Shown: positions 7,849-16,633, counted from the first letter of the stretch. The stretch is DNA of 64,000 nt from RHKX01 sp963839535 (GCA_963839535.1 CAWIVF010000006.1:1-64000); one strand, 5' to 3'. Numbers and translations are program-made. The notes: generated by a model not told the origin, from the sequence alone.

Positions 7849-8952
7849 TCAGGCGCCGAGGAGATGCGGGGCCAGGCGGGTCCAGAGCCACCAGCTGCCG
7901 ACTGCGCCGGCGGCGGCGCTGCCGCCCCAGAGCAGAAGCCGGCCGTTCCCGAGCACGTAGAGGGCCGGCATCACGATCAGCACCACGGCGACCTGCGCCG
8001 CCTCGATGCCGAGGTTGAAGCCGACGAGCGCGGTCGCGAGGCCGACGCCGGTCAGCTGCAGGCTGCCGAGGGCGCTGGCGAAGCCGAAGCCGTGGATGGT
8101 GCCGAAGAGCGCGGCGACCGCGGCGCGCGGCGCGGGAATGAACGGGCGGACGTTGTCGGCGGCGGTGATCACGATCGAGAGCGCGACCAGCGCCTCGACG
8201 AGACCCGAGGGCGGGCGCAGGAGCTCGGTCGCCGACGCCGTCAGGGTGAGGGCATGGGCGAGCGTGAAGCCGGTGACCGCCGTCAGCACCCCGAGCGCCG
8301 CGCTGCGGGCCGCCCCGGCGGCGCAGACGGCGGGCAGCATCAGCGCCAGCAGGAAGACCAGGTGGTCGGCTCCGCCCAGGAGATGCTCGATGCCGGCGCG
8401 GAAGTAGCCGGGGAAGCTCCCGGCGACGCCGCCGGCATCGCCGTCGAGCGCGATGCCCGGGCTGGCCGCGCTCAGCATCGTCGAGGTCGACGCGCCGCCG
8501 ACCGTGGCCTGCAGGAAGGTCCGGTGGTCGGGGTCGATCTCGGTGAGGAGCTGCGAGCGCGCGGTCAGGGGCGCCTCGGCATCAGGGCAGCGGCCGCGGT
8601 ATCGCAGGTCGAGATAGGCGATCCCGGCGCTGCTCGATGCACCCGACCCGACGTGCGTCAGCGCGCAGGCGCCGCCGGCCTGAAGCGAGAAGCCGGAGCG
8701 CACGTAGGCGTCGACGAGATCGAGCCGGCGCCGCGCCTCGCCCCAGGTGATGCGGCCGTCCAGGTCCTCGTCCATCCAGGCCACCACCTCGATGTCGCGG
8801 AACGCGAGCCGCAGCCGCGCCTCGACGCTCCGGCCCTCGCGCTCGAGGGTGACATAGGAGCGGGTGGTCTCGTGGGCCGAGGCGGCCGGCGGGCCGCCGG
8901 CTAGGCCGGCGACCGCGAGCAGCGCGGCGACGACGAACGCCCGCGGGCTCAT
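7849..8952 (-). CDS. HupE/UreJ-like membrane protein with large exported N-terminal domain
   Basis: A 367-residue protein. Residues 1-30 are a signal peptide (MSPRAFVVAALLAVAGLAGG...ASA), residues about 30-190 an exported domain (HETTRSYVTLEREGRSVEAR) and the C-terminal half six or more membrane helices with the HupE/UreJ_2 signature FRAGIEHLLGGADHLVFLLA and FGTIHGFGFASALG. The conserved His residues in these motifs are thought to bind nickel or cobalt in HupE relatives. The ATG at 8952 overlaps the TPR gene stop (ATGA). It is last in a four-gene coupled operon. No hydrogenase or urease genes are near, so the usual accessory role does not apply here. Confidence 0.8.
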   Translation of the reverse strand: MSPRAFVVAALLAVAGLAGGPPAASAHETTRSYVTLEREGRSVEARLRLAFRDIEVVAWMDEDLDGRITWGEARRRLDLVDAYVRSGFSLQAGGACALTHVGSGASSSAGIAYLDLRYRGRCPDAEAPLTARSQLLTEIDPDHRTFLQATVGGASTSTMLSAASPGIALDGDAGGVAGSFPGYFRAGIEHLLGGADHLVFLLALMLPAVCAAGAARSAALGVLTAVTGFTLAHALTLTASATELLRPPSGLVEALVALSIVITAADNVRPFIPAPRAAVAALFGTIHGFGFASALGSLQLTGVGLATALVGFNLGIEAAQVAVVLIVMPALYVLGNGRLLLWGGSAAAGAVGSWWLWTRLAPHLLGA

Positions 8953-10172
8953 CGCGCCGCCACCCGCACGGCGTCGGGGATCCGCAGCGCCGGGACCGAC
9001 AGCCCATGCTCCTCCATCCAGCGCAGCACCGGCGCCGCGGCCGCCGGCTCGCCCGCCGCCATGGCGGCGTCGATCAGCAGCTGAGCATCCTCGATCTCGT
9101 GCTGGAGGTCCCAGTTGAGCCGCGCGCGGGCGAGGGCGAGCGGCGGGTCGCGCTCGACCTCGAGGTAGAACCGGGCCTCCTCGCGGGCGTGGGCGGTCAG
9201 TCCGAGATCGAGGTTCTGGCGGAACCGGCGCGACAGCTCCGTCCGGGCGGCGTCGAAGAGCGCGAACCGGCCGAGGCGTTCGGCGGCGATGGCGCGGCGC
9301 AGCAGCACCCCGTCGACGTCCGGCGCTGGCTCCAGCAGGTCGAGGGCGGCCTCGTCGCCGCCGCCCGCGAGCAGGAGGTCGGCGAGCATCAGCCGGATGC
9401 GCAGGGCCTCCGGCTCCTCGGCCAGCGCCGCGGCGAGGTGGGCTCGCGCCAGGTCGCGGTCGCCTTGAAGCGCCGCGATCTCGCCGAGCAGGCCGAGGCC
9501 GTAGCTGCGCAGCGACCCGTCGAGCAGGTCGGTTCGGGAAAGCACGCCCTCGAGGCGCGCGTAGACCGCCGGGGCCTCGGGGGTCAGCGTCAGGGTCGTC
9601 GACTGGCAGAGGAAGCCGAGATCGGGGCGCTCGCGCCGCGTAGAGCCGCCGGCAGTCGCGATCCGCGGTGTCCAGCCGCCCGAGCACGACGTTGATCGTG
9701 GCCCGGGCGAGCAGCGCCGCGGCGTCGCGGGGGAGAGCGCCAGCGCCCGGTCGAGCAGATCGAGGGCTCCGGGAAAGTCGTGCTGATACTGGCGCGCCGT
9801 CGCCGCGAGATGGAGCGTCTCGGCGTCGGGCGTGTCGAGGAAGGGCCGCAGCATGCCGAGCGCGGCGCCGACCAGCCGCGAGTCGCCGGCGTCTCGACCT
9901 TCGTTGATCAGCTGGCGCGCGGCGGCCTTCGCGGCGGCGGGATCGTCCGGGTTCGCCCGCGCCGCGCGCAGGCGTGCCCGCAGGTCGTCGGAGTAGATGC
10001 CTCCGGACCCCGGCAGCACGGCGACGACCCGGTCGTCGGCCAGCGCCGCCGCGTCGCCGTCCGAGGCCAGGCGCGACGCCAGCGCTCCGGCCAGCACCAG
10101 CGCGACGCCGACGGCGATCGCCGCGGCGAGGGCGGCCAACGATCGGCGGCGAGGGCGGGCAAGCGCGATCAT
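8949..10172 (-). CDS. membrane-anchored TPR protein
   Basis: About 407 residues: one N-terminal membrane helix (LAALAAAIAVGVALVLAGAL) followed by tetratricopeptide-like helical repeats (TARQYQHDFPGALDLLDRAL, LLGEIAALQGDRDLARAHLA, LRIRLMLADLLLAGGGDEAA). Two compensating single-base shifts near 9735 and 9640 scramble about 30 residues; in the intervening frame the expected LGRLDTADRDCRRLYAARAP is readable. It overlaps its neighbours by 4 bases on both sides, so it is translated with the three HupE/UreJ-like proteins. TPR proteins are scaffolds, and this one probably organises the periplasmic side of the complex. Confidence 0.75.
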   Translation of the reverse strand: MIALARPRRRSLAALAAAIAVGVALVLAGALASRLASDGDAAALADDRVVAVLPGSGGIYSDDLRARLRAARANPDDPAAAKAAARQLINEGRDAGDSRLVGAALGMLRPFLDTPDAETLHLAATARQYQHDFPGALDLLDRALALSPATPRRCSPGPRSTSCSGGWTPRIATAGGSTRRERPDLGFLCQSTTLTLTPEAPAVYARLEGVLSRTDLLDGSLRSYGLGLLGEIAALQGDRDLARAHLAAALAEEPEALRIRLMLADLLLAGGGDEAALDLLEPAPDVDGVLLRRAIAAERLGRFALFDAARTELSRRFRQNLDLGLTAHAREEARFYLEVERDPPLALARARLNWDLQHEIEDAQLLIDAAMAAGEPAAAAPVLRWMEEHGLSVPALRIPDAVRVAAR

Positions 10173-10762
10173 GCGGCGATGCCCATGCGCCGGGTGTAGA
10201 GCGCCATCAGCATCACCGCCGCGGCGGTGATCCAGGACCCCGCCACGCGCACGGCGATGCGATACGGCGGCCGACGCGCGACGGTGGCGGCCGCCATGGC
10301 GTTGAGCACGATCAGGAAGACGCCGACGAGGACGCCGGCGTAGGGAACCCAGGTCGCGACGGTGGCGGGCGGCACGCCGGTGTCGAGACCAGTCGCGAGG
10401 CCCGCGGCGGCCGCGAGCAGCACCAGCGCGGGGCTTCGCACCGGCGCGCCGGCCGCAACCGCCAGGCCGGCCAGGATTGCGCCGACCAGGATGCCGAGCG
10501 GCGCCGCCGGCCAGGCGAGGCCGGGTCCGAGCAGCAGCCCGGCCGCGAGGGCCACGGCCAGGCCGATCAGCGGCGCCCGCGCCGGACCATCCGGCCCGCG
10601 CCCGAGCAGCAATCCGAGGGCGAGCAGCAGCAGCAGATGCTCGAGCGCCAGCACCGGGTGCAGCGCGCCGGCATAGAAACCGCCGCCGTCCGGAAGCGTG
10701 CCGTGGGCGTGGGTGGCGGTGCCGCTCAGGGCCGCAGCCGCGATGGCCAGCAGGCGGGTCAT
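10169..10762 (-). CDS. HupE/UreJ-family small membrane protein
   Basis: About 197 residues. A signal-like N-terminus (MTRLLAIAAAALSGTATHAHG) leaves His just after the cleavage region, followed by FYAGALHPVLALEHLLLLLA, the HupE motif with paired His, and five to six further hydrophobic helices. The length is usual for HupE. Its ATG at 10762 overlaps the stop of the upstream paralogue. The family is associated with nickel or cobalt import; the metal here is unknown. Confidence 0.75.
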   Translation of the reverse strand: MTRLLAIAAAALSGTATHAHGTLPDGGGFYAGALHPVLALEHLLLLLALGLLLGRGPDGPARAPLIGLAVALAAGLLLGPGLAWPAAPLGILVGAILAGLAVAAGAPVRSPALVLLAAAAGLATGLDTGVPPATVATWVPYAGVLVGVFLIVLNAMAAATVARRPPYRIAVRVAGSWITAAAVMLMALYTRRMGIAA

Positions 10763-11343
10763 GCCACGCCGGTCAGGAACGCGCCGCCCGCGAGGGCGAT
10801 CGCCGCGCCGGCGACCCGTACCGCCGCCCGGCCGACGCGCCACCTGCCGATCTGGCCGATGGCGATCCCGGCGAGGTGGAGCAGCCCGGTGGCGATGACG
10901 AAGCCGACCGCGTAGATCGCCGGGACGGCGGATTGCGGCAGCTCGGCGCCATGGGCGTGTCCGTGGAAGACCGCGAAGGCGCCGACGAGCGCGACGGCCG
11001 CCCAGAGCGGCGGACGCGCCGCGAGGACCACCATCAGGCCGAGCACGACGCCGGACAGCGCGATGCCGGCCTCGACGCCGGGCAGCGGCACGCCCGCGAC
11101 GCCGGCGGCGCCGCCGAGCGCCATGACCAGCGGGAAGACAACCGGCAGCAGCCAGATGGCGGGGGCGCGCAGGATGCCGCCCCAAAGACCGACGGCGACC
11201 ATCGCCACCACGTGGTCGAGCCCGGTGATCGGGTGCAGCAGGCCGCTGGTGAGCCCGCCGAGCTCGCCGCCGGTATGGGCAAGCGCGGGGCTGGCGCCGA
11301 CGAGCAGCGGCACGACGAGCAGGGCTGGGCGCGCTGGGGACAT
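10759..11343 (-). CDS. HupE/UreJ-family membrane protein, first gene of the operon
   Basis: A 194-residue protein with signal peptide (MSPARPALLVVPLLVGASPALA), mature N-terminal His (HTGGELGG), the family motif SGLLHPITGLDHVVAMVAVG and the second His-rich motif VFHGHAHGAELP. This is the canonical HupE/UreJ pattern and the most typical of the three family members in this operon. The spacing from gspD (ends 11471) is 127 bases, so an independent promoter is likely there. I saw no clear cobalamin or NiCo riboswitch in the leader. Confidence 0.85.
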   Translation of the reverse strand: MSPARPALLVVPLLVGASPALAHTGGELGGLTSGLLHPITGLDHVVAMVAVGLWGGILRAPAIWLLPVVFPLVMALGGAAGVAGVPLPGVEAGIALSGVVLGLMVVLAARPPLWAAVALVGAFAVFHGHAHGAELPQSAVPAIYAVGFVIATGLLHLAGIAIGQIGRWRVGRAAVRVAGAAIALAGGAFLTGVA

Positions 11344-11470
11344 GGGAACGCCTTTCTGGCTGGGCCGCGGGACGGGGGCGGCGGCTGCGGATGGCGGGCT
11401 AGGGAGGTCTACGGAACCCGCCCCCGGAGAGTTTCAACGGAATGCGGATGCCGAGCTCGAGCGCCGCGGC

Positions 11471-13500
11471 TCAGTAGAGCCCGTTGATCTCGACCGGGAG
11501 CTTGCGGATCGGGCGGGGCTCGGCGATCAGGTCGGCGGCGCGGCTCGGCTGGGCCTCGATGCTGCGCAGGCGCTGGAAGCGCTGGTTCGAGACGGTGCCG
11601 ATCTCGGCGCGGGTGCGCAGGATGGTCGGGCGCAGGAAGACGAACAGCACGCGCTTGGTGGCATTCTCGCCGGTGGAGCTGAAGAACCGGCCGACGAACG
11701 GGACGTCGCCGAGACCGGGGATGCCGCTCTTGGCGGTGGTCCGGTCGTCGGTGATCAGCCCGCCGAGCACGATGGTGCCGCCGTTGTCGGCGACGACCGT
11801 GGTCTCGATCTGCCGCTTGTTGGTGATGATGTCGGCGGCGTCCGGGACGTTCTGGTTGCTGATCGACGAGACCTCCTGGCTGACCGCGAGCTGGACGCTG
11901 TCGCCCTGGCTGACCTGCGGCACCACGCGGAGGATGACGCCGATGTCCTGGCGCTCGATGGTGTCGAAGGGGTTCTCGGGCTGGTCCAGCGTGAAGGAGC
12001 CGGTGCGGAACGGGACGTTCTGGCCGACCAGGATGCGGGCCTCCTGGTTGTCGAGGGTGGTGATGCTCGGGGTCGAGAGCAGGTTCGCCTTGGTCGACTG
12101 CGCGAGCGCCTGGATCAGGATGCCGTACTCGTCCTCGGTCGAGAGCCCGATCGAGAGGCCGGTCGGGGTGAGGGCGGGGGCGACCGGGACCCGCAGCAGC
12201 GTCAGGATGTTCTGGAGCGCCAGCCCGCTCTCCGAGAACGAGGTGGCCGCGAAGCTGGCGTTGGTCGCGGCGTCGCCGAGCCCGAGCTGGACGCCGAGCT
12301 GCTCGGCGATGTCGCCGGAGATCTCGGCGATCGCCGCCTCGATCAGCACCTGCGGACGGCGCTGGTCGAGCTCCGCCACCAGCTGGGCAGGTCGTTCTGC
12401 ACCTCGGCCCGGGCGCGGATCACCACGGCGTTGATCTCGACCGCCGGCTGGATCGAGATGTCCTCGGCGGCGAGCGAGGTGACCGGCGGGCGCTCGAAGC
12501 TGAGCTGGGTCTCGCCGACCGTGGCGTCGGCTTCCGGCGGAACATCGAAGCCGTTGGCGATCGAGGGTTCCTGCACCGAAGCGGGGGCGTAGAGCGACTC
12601 GGCGACCGCGTTCTGCACGGTCGCCTCGGCGCCGGCGCCGATGACGCCGCGCAGCACCTCGGCCAGGCTGGCGGCGTCGGCGTAGCGCAGGCGGTAGACG
12701 CGGGTGACCGGCACCAGCGCCGGCGGCTGGCGGCCGGGCTGGTCGAGGTCGGCGACCATCAGGCGGACCCGGTCGGTCAGCTCGGGGCTGCCGCGGACCA
12801 GCAGCACGTTGTTGCGGGCGTCGATCGCCACCCGCATCGCGAGGCCGCCCTCGGCGCCGAGCACCCGGGTCAGCGCCGTGGCGATCTCGGAGGCGTCGAC
12901 GTTGCGGACCGGGATGGTCGAGAGCTGGGTGCCGTCGCCGTCGTCGAGGCTGCGGGCGATCGCCTCGATCCGGTCGACGTTCTCGACGGTGTCGGTGACG
13001 ACGAGGGTGTTGGTCTCGGGCAGCGCCTCGATGTAGCCGAAGCTGGCGACCAGCGGCCGGAGCGCGGCGACGGCGGTGGCGGAGGGGAAGTTGTCGAGCT
13101 GCACCAGGCGGGTGACGACGTCGAAGCGGCCGGCGTCGGGGCCGTCGCCGAGCTCGCCGCCGCCTTCGCGCACCACGGCCTGCGGGACCACGCGCCAGAT
13201 CGTGCCCGAGCGCAGCGCCGCGAACCCCTGCACCCGCAGCACCGACTGGAAGAGGTCCCAGACCCCCTGCTCGGTCAGCTGCTCGGCCGAGATGACGGTG
13301 ACGTTGCCGGTGACCGTCGGGTCGAGGACCAGGGTGCGGCCGGTGATCTCGGAGACCTGCTCGGACAGGGCGCGGATGTCGGCGTCGCGCAGGTTGATCA
13401 CGAAGCTCGCGCCGTCGTCGGACAGCTCCTGCGCCGGCGCCGCCGAGCAGAGCGCGCCCAGCAGAATCAGCATGGCCCCGAGTGACGCGCGCCTGCTCAC
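11471..13500 (-). CDS. gspD: type II secretion outer-membrane secretin GspD
   Basis: The secretin forms the outer-membrane channel of the T2SS. It has a signal peptide (MSRRASLGAMLILLGALCSA), N0 domain (INLRDADIRALSEQVSEITG), N1-N3 repeats such as RLVQLDNFPSATAVAALRPL and VYRLRYADAASLAEVLRGVI, and the C-terminal secretin barrel (AQSTKANLLSTPSITTLDNQ, VPFVGRFFSSTGENATKRVL). One base is missing near 12388, where ND-L continues as AQLVAELDQRRPQVLIEAAI in the next frame; otherwise it is full length at about 675 residues. The gene is unusually separated from gspC by an unrelated cassette. Confidence 0.93.
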
Positions 13501-13748
13501 GTCAAATCACTCCCGCGGCGATGACGGCACTGCCCGTTGGCCGTTCCGCGCCGCTGCGATCCTGCCACGGCCGGGCGCTGTAATCTCGTCAAATAAGTGC
13601 CAGCCGCGTTAGATATTTTCCACGTGTTGCCTGTTTGCCCCGACGCGTCCGAGGTCCTAGGGCCAGTACCCATTAGACCGCCGACGCTGCGACACGACGC
13701 CCGTGCGGTCTGCTGCGCGGCAGATGCGGACCCCAACGCGTCTGGCGC

Positions 13749-13778
13749 ACGTATCCGCAATGCGCCATGAACGGACGT
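13749..13778 (+). repeat. alphaproteobacterial palindromic intergenic repeat, copy 2
   Basis: The arms ACGTATCCG and CGGACGT flank a TGCGCCAT core. It shares the core and arm bases with the copy at 7583-7611, which is in the opposite orientation. Confidence 0.4.
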
Positions 13779-13846
13779 TCGTGACGGGGCCAGAAAGGCC
13801 CGTTTGGACCCGAAGCGGCCGCATAGCTCGCACTGTTGCCCGCATG

Positions 13847-13873
13847 GCAGCCGCTTCACAAGCAAGCGGCTGC
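13847..13873 (-). terminator. possible terminator hairpin downstream of the AhpD-like gene
   Basis: Perfect 10-base inverted repeat GCAGCCGCTT / AAGCGGCTGC with a 7-base loop, 65 bases beyond the AhpD-like stop codon. There is no T-run after it in either direction, so it may be Rho-dependent or simply structural. Confidence 0.3.
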
Positions 13874-13937
13874 ATGGCCCTTGGTGCAACTCAGAGCGAT
13901 CGTGCAGCGAACACGCAGAATGGTTGGGCCTGGCCGC

Positions 13938-14486
13938 CTACGCCGCCCAATTCTGCGCCTTGAACGGCTCCTCCAACACCGGGTTCGTGATATTTCCCGC
14001 GTAGTTCGCCAGCACCGACACTGCCAGCCCGGCGATCACTTCCAGTACTTGATCCGGCCCAAAGCCCGCGTCGGTGAACGTCGAAATGTCCTGCTCGTCC
14101 GCATGTCCGCGCTTTTCAATCAACGCTCGCGTGAAGCGTGAGAGCGCGGCGAATTCAGCGTCCTTCGGCAGCCGCCTTTCGCGAATTGCGCCAACATCGT
14201 CGGCGTCGACACCTTCCTTCAGTGCCAGCGTCGAGTGGAAGGCGATGGCCCATGCGCAGGTGTTGGTGACGGCGTTGGTGAGCAGGAGCACTTGCTTCTG
14301 CGGGCCGCTGAAACTGCCGCCGTGGAAATTGCCGAAGGCGCCGACGAAGCCGTTTACCAGCGTCGGTGACTCGGCCATCGTCGCGGCCAGGTTGGGAATG
14401 AGGCCGACCGCTTGCTTCAATCCTTGCAGGGCGGGCCTGGATTTTTCTGGCGCGGATTCGAGGGTGTGGATGCGATATTGATGCAT
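13938..14486 (-). CDS. AhpD-like carboxymuconolactone decarboxylase family protein
   Basis: A 182-residue all-helical protein with the family core SGPQKQVLLLTNAVTNTCAW followed by AIAFHSTLALKEG, and ADEQDISTFTDAGFGPDQVL later. In AhpD-type peroxidases this core contains a CxxC pair and a downstream His. Here the first Cys (TNTC) and the His remain, but the second Cys position is Ala, so a disulfide-based peroxidase cycle is unlikely. It is transcribed away from an XRE regulator across a palindromic double operator. By eye its GC content is clearly lower than that of the gsp genes on both sides, consistent with an acquired cassette. Confidence 0.8.
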   Translation of the reverse strand: MHQYRIHTLESAPEKSRPALQGLKQAVGLIPNLAATMAESPTLVNGFVGAFGNFHGGSFSGPQKQVLLLTNAVTNTCAWAIAFHSTLALKEGVDADDVGAIRERRLPKDAEFAALSRFTRALIEKRGHADEQDISTFTDAGFGPDQVLEVIAGLAVSVLANYAGNITNPVLEEPFKAQNWAA

Positions 14487-14562
14487 GGCGTAATCCTATG
14501 AGGGGATGAGCACGCGGCAACACGCCGCGCCGGCTGCACTATCGGCTGGCACGCGCTGCGCC

Positions 14563-14660
14563 TCAATTCCCTGGCAGGTAAGTTGAGGTCGTGGAAAACG
14601 GTTGGAAGACGGTATTCTCATCTCGCGTTTCGATCGCGCGCTTACCTGCCAGGGAATTGA
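14563..14660. promoter_or_regulatory. paired palindromic operators in the AhpD/XRE divergent promoter
   Basis: A perfect 20-base inverted repeat: arm TCAATTCCCTGGCAGGTAAG at 14563-14582 and its exact complement at 14641-14660. Each arm contains a 15-base palindrome of form TTnCCTGnCAGGnAA (14567-14581 and 14642-14656), suited to a regulator dimer. The two centres are 75 bases apart, about seven helical turns, and lie between the two divergent start codons. The first arm is further flanked by CCTCAA and TTGAGG. The adjacent XRE protein is the likely binder. Confidence 0.65.
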
Positions 14661-14688
14661 CGCTGCGCGCGCCGGCGATATCTAGCGC

Positions 14689-15531
14689 ATGATGTCCACA
14701 CAACTTTCCTCTGCGTCCGCCGCAACAGGCGCTCAGGTCGGAACACTGCTGCAGTATTGGCGCAAAACACGCAGCCTGAGCCAGTTGGCGCTGGCGCATG
14801 AAGCCGAGGTGTCACCGCGCCACATCTGCTTTCTCGAGACCGGCCGCGCGAAACCGAGCCGCGAGATGGTGATGCTGCTTTCTAACGTGCTCGACGTTCC
14901 CTTGCGCGAGCGCAACCTGCTGCTGCTCGCCGCCGGCTTTGCGCCTGTGTATGCCGAGACGCGGCTCGAAGCGCCGGAACTCGGTGCGGTGCAGACTGCG
15001 CTACGCGCAATCCTGAGCCAGCAGGAGCCGTTTCCGGCGGTGGTGATGGATCGGCACTGGGACATCCTGCAAACCAACGAGGCCGCTCAGCGCTTCTTTG
15101 GCCTGCTGCTTGGCGAGCGCGCGTCGGCCGGGCCGGCCAACGTGGTGCGCATGATGTTCAGTCCGAGCGGCTTGCGTCCGTTTGTCAGCAACTGGGAAGC
15201 GGTAGCCGAGGCGCTGATTCAGCGCATGCATCGCGAGGCGGTGGGTGGCGTGACCGACCCGGCGACCGCTCGGTTGCTGGAAGAAGTGTTGGCCTATCCG
15301 GATGTGCCGAAGCGCCTGCGCCGGTTGAACCTGGGCGCGCCGTCGGTGCCGGTGCTACCGGTATGTTTTCGCAAAGATGAACGCGCTTTCAACTTTTTCT
15401 CGACTGTCACCACGCTGGGCACGCCGCAGGATGTGACGTTGCAGGAGTTGCGCATCGAGTGCTTCTTCCCCGCGGATACGGCGACAGAGGAGCAGGCGCG
15501 GGCGTTGCGTGAGCTAGCTGCAAGGCCTTGA
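14689..15531 (+). CDS. XRE-family regulator with MmyB-like ligand-binding domain
   Basis: A 280-residue protein. Residues about 20-75 form the helix-turn-helix (LLQYWRKTRSLSQLALAHEA, EVSPRHICFLETGRAKPSRE). The remainder matches the MmyB-like PAS-type ligand-binding region (VVMDRHWDILQTNEAAQRFF, LPVCFRKDERAFNFFSTVTT, GTPQDVTLQELRIECFFPAD). Members commonly repress a neighbouring short-chain dehydrogenase or similar enzyme gene; here the divergent AhpD-like gene is the natural target. The gene starts ATG ATG, so the true start may be 14692. Base composition matches the AhpD-like gene, not the surrounding secretion genes. Confidence 0.85.
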   Translation: MMSTQLSSASAATGAQVGTLLQYWRKTRSLSQLALAHEAEVSPRHICFLETGRAKPSREMVMLLSNVLDVPLRERNLLLLAAGFAPVYAETRLEAPELGAVQTALRAILSQQEPFPAVVMDRHWDILQTNEAAQRFFGLLLGERASAGPANVVRMMFSPSGLRPFVSNWEAVAEALIQRMHREAVGGVTDPATARLLEEVLAYPDVPKRLRRLNLGAPSVPVLPVCFRKDERAFNFFSTVTTLGTPQDVTLQELRIECFFPADTATEEQARALRELAARP

Positions 15532-15660
15532 AGCGCTCTGGCGCAAGGTCTGGTTCCTGCACCCTTGCGGCCATTGCCACGCTTTTCGGAAAGGTCCTCA
15601 ATGGGCCCGAGAGCCGACATGCCATCGCTGGATCAGGCATGGCCTTTATGAGTACACTCC

Positions 15661-16212
15661 CTAGCGCCCCTCGACCGGCGCGTCGTCCCCTGCCGCGTCC
15701 CCCTCGCCGGTTGCGAGGGCACGCAGCGCGGCGACGCCGCTGTCCGTCTGGCCGGCGGCAGGGTCCGCCTCGCCGCGGTTCTCCGGGAACGACAGGGTTT
15801 CCCGGCGGCCCGCGACGATCAGCACCACATGGTCGCCGTGAACCTCGGCCAGGGTCGCGTCCGCAGCGATCTCCTGCCCGACCGCGTACGCCCGCGCGGG
15901 CTCTCCCGGACCCGACACGATCGCGCTCGACGCCTCGGCGCCGCTGGCGATCACCACGCCATGCAGCGTGAGCCCGAGTCCGGATTCGCCGGCCGGCCCG
16001 GCAGGGCGCGCCGGCCGACCGAAGGGCGACCAGGCCAGGATCGGCTCGAGGGAAACCTCCGCGAGGGCCGGGGCCTCTGGGGCCGCGGGCGGCGGCGGCA
16101 GGCCGCTCTCGCCGGCGAGGCGGGCGGGAAGCGTCCGCGCGGCCAGGCCGACCGAGAGCGCGGCGAGGCCGGCGGCCACCCAGACCAGTCCGTTTCGCGG
16201 CACGGGCATCAT
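15661..16212 (-). CDS. gspC: type II secretion inner-membrane protein GspC
   Basis: GspC links the inner-membrane platform to the secretin. This 183-residue protein has one N-terminal membrane helix (GLVWVAAGLAALSVGLAART), a Pro-rich linker and the HR domain (LGLTLHGVVIASGAEASSAI, YAVGQEIAADATLAEVHGDH). No PDZ or coiled-coil domain follows, so it is the short type. It overlaps gspI by 4 bases. In most T2SS loci gspD follows gspC directly; here 2.2 kb of unrelated DNA intervenes. Confidence 0.85.
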   Translation of the reverse strand: MMPVPRNGLVWVAAGLAALSVGLAARTLPARLAGESGLPPPPAAPEAPALAEVSLEPILAWSPFGRPARPAGPAGESGLGLTLHGVVIASGAEASSAIVSGPGEPARAYAVGQEIAADATLAEVHGDHVVLIVAGRRETLSFPENRGEADPAAGQTDSGVAALRALATGEGDAAGDDAPVEGR

Positions 16213-16571
16213 CGCGCGCTCCCGGTGGCGACGAAGCCGACGAAGCCCCGATAGGTCGCCGCAACCGCCAGGTCGGTCACTTCGAGGTCGATCCGTTCGA
16301 GATCCGGATCTTCGGTCGGCGTCCGCACCTCGGTAACCCGGAAGGAGCGGCCGAGCAAGACGGCGGGGTCCGGGTCGGGGTCGGCGCCGAGCTCGATCTC
16401 GGCCAGCCGGTTCTCCGCCGCCAGTTGCGCCAGCGCCCGCAACTCGAGGCCGTCGATCCGGGCGACGTGGGCCTCGGTCGCCATCAGCAGCGAGACCGCC
16501 GACACCGCGAGGATCGCCAATGCCACCAGCGACTCGATCAGCGTGAAGCCGGCGTCGCTCCCGAGGGTCAT
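16209..16571 (-). CDS. gspI: type II secretion minor pseudopilin GspI
   Basis: A 120-residue minor pseudopilin that with J and K forms the pseudopilus tip. The prepilin motif G-FTLIESLVALAILAVSAVS is present, with cleavage expected after Gly8 and Glu5 of the mature protein conserved. The C-terminal region RIDLEVTDLAVAATYRGFVG fits the family. It overlaps gspC by 4 bases but lies 121 bases after gspH. Confidence 0.85.
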   Translation of the reverse strand: MTLGSDAGFTLIESLVALAILAVSAVSLLMATEAHVARIDGLELRALAQLAAENRLAEIELGADPDPDPAVLLGRSFRVTEVRTPTEDPDLERIDLEVTDLAVAATYRGFVGFVATGSAR

Positions 16572-16600
16572 GTCAAACCTGAGTTTTCCTTAGCATACGC

Positions 16601-16633
16601 GTTGTGCATGCGTTGTGCATGCCCTGTGCATGT
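16601..16633. repeat. three tandem 11-base repeats between gspH and gspI
   Basis: Units GTTGTGCATGC, GTTGTGCATGC and CCTGTGCATGT follow one another without a gap. They lie in the only sizeable gap (16572-16692) of the gspG-H-I-C operon. The 11-base period resembles binding arrays of OmpR-type regulators; the embedded GCATGC is palindromic. Confidence 0.45.

Larger units (their letters stand above)
13501..13937. other. 437-base intergenic stretch upstream of gspD
   Basis: It holds the probable gspD promoter in the A+T-richer part (13575-13625, minus strand), a palindromic repeat (13749-13778), a GGGGCC-AGAAA-GGCCC hairpin near 13793-13811 and a 10-base stem hairpin (13847-13873). On the minus strand just upstream of gspD the sequence ACACGTGGAAAATAT recalls the ACGCGTGGAATT element upstream of gspJ. 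No gene is supported. Confidence 0.4.

Noticed and set aside
11344..11470. Cobalamin or NiCo riboswitch upstream of the HupE operon
   Set aside because: The leader is short and I could not find the B12-box or the conserved NiCo helices, so it is not reported as a feature.
13793..13811. Terminator for gspD
   Set aside because: The GGGGCC-AGAAA-GGCCC hairpin lies upstream of gspD, which is transcribed away from it, so it cannot terminate that gene.
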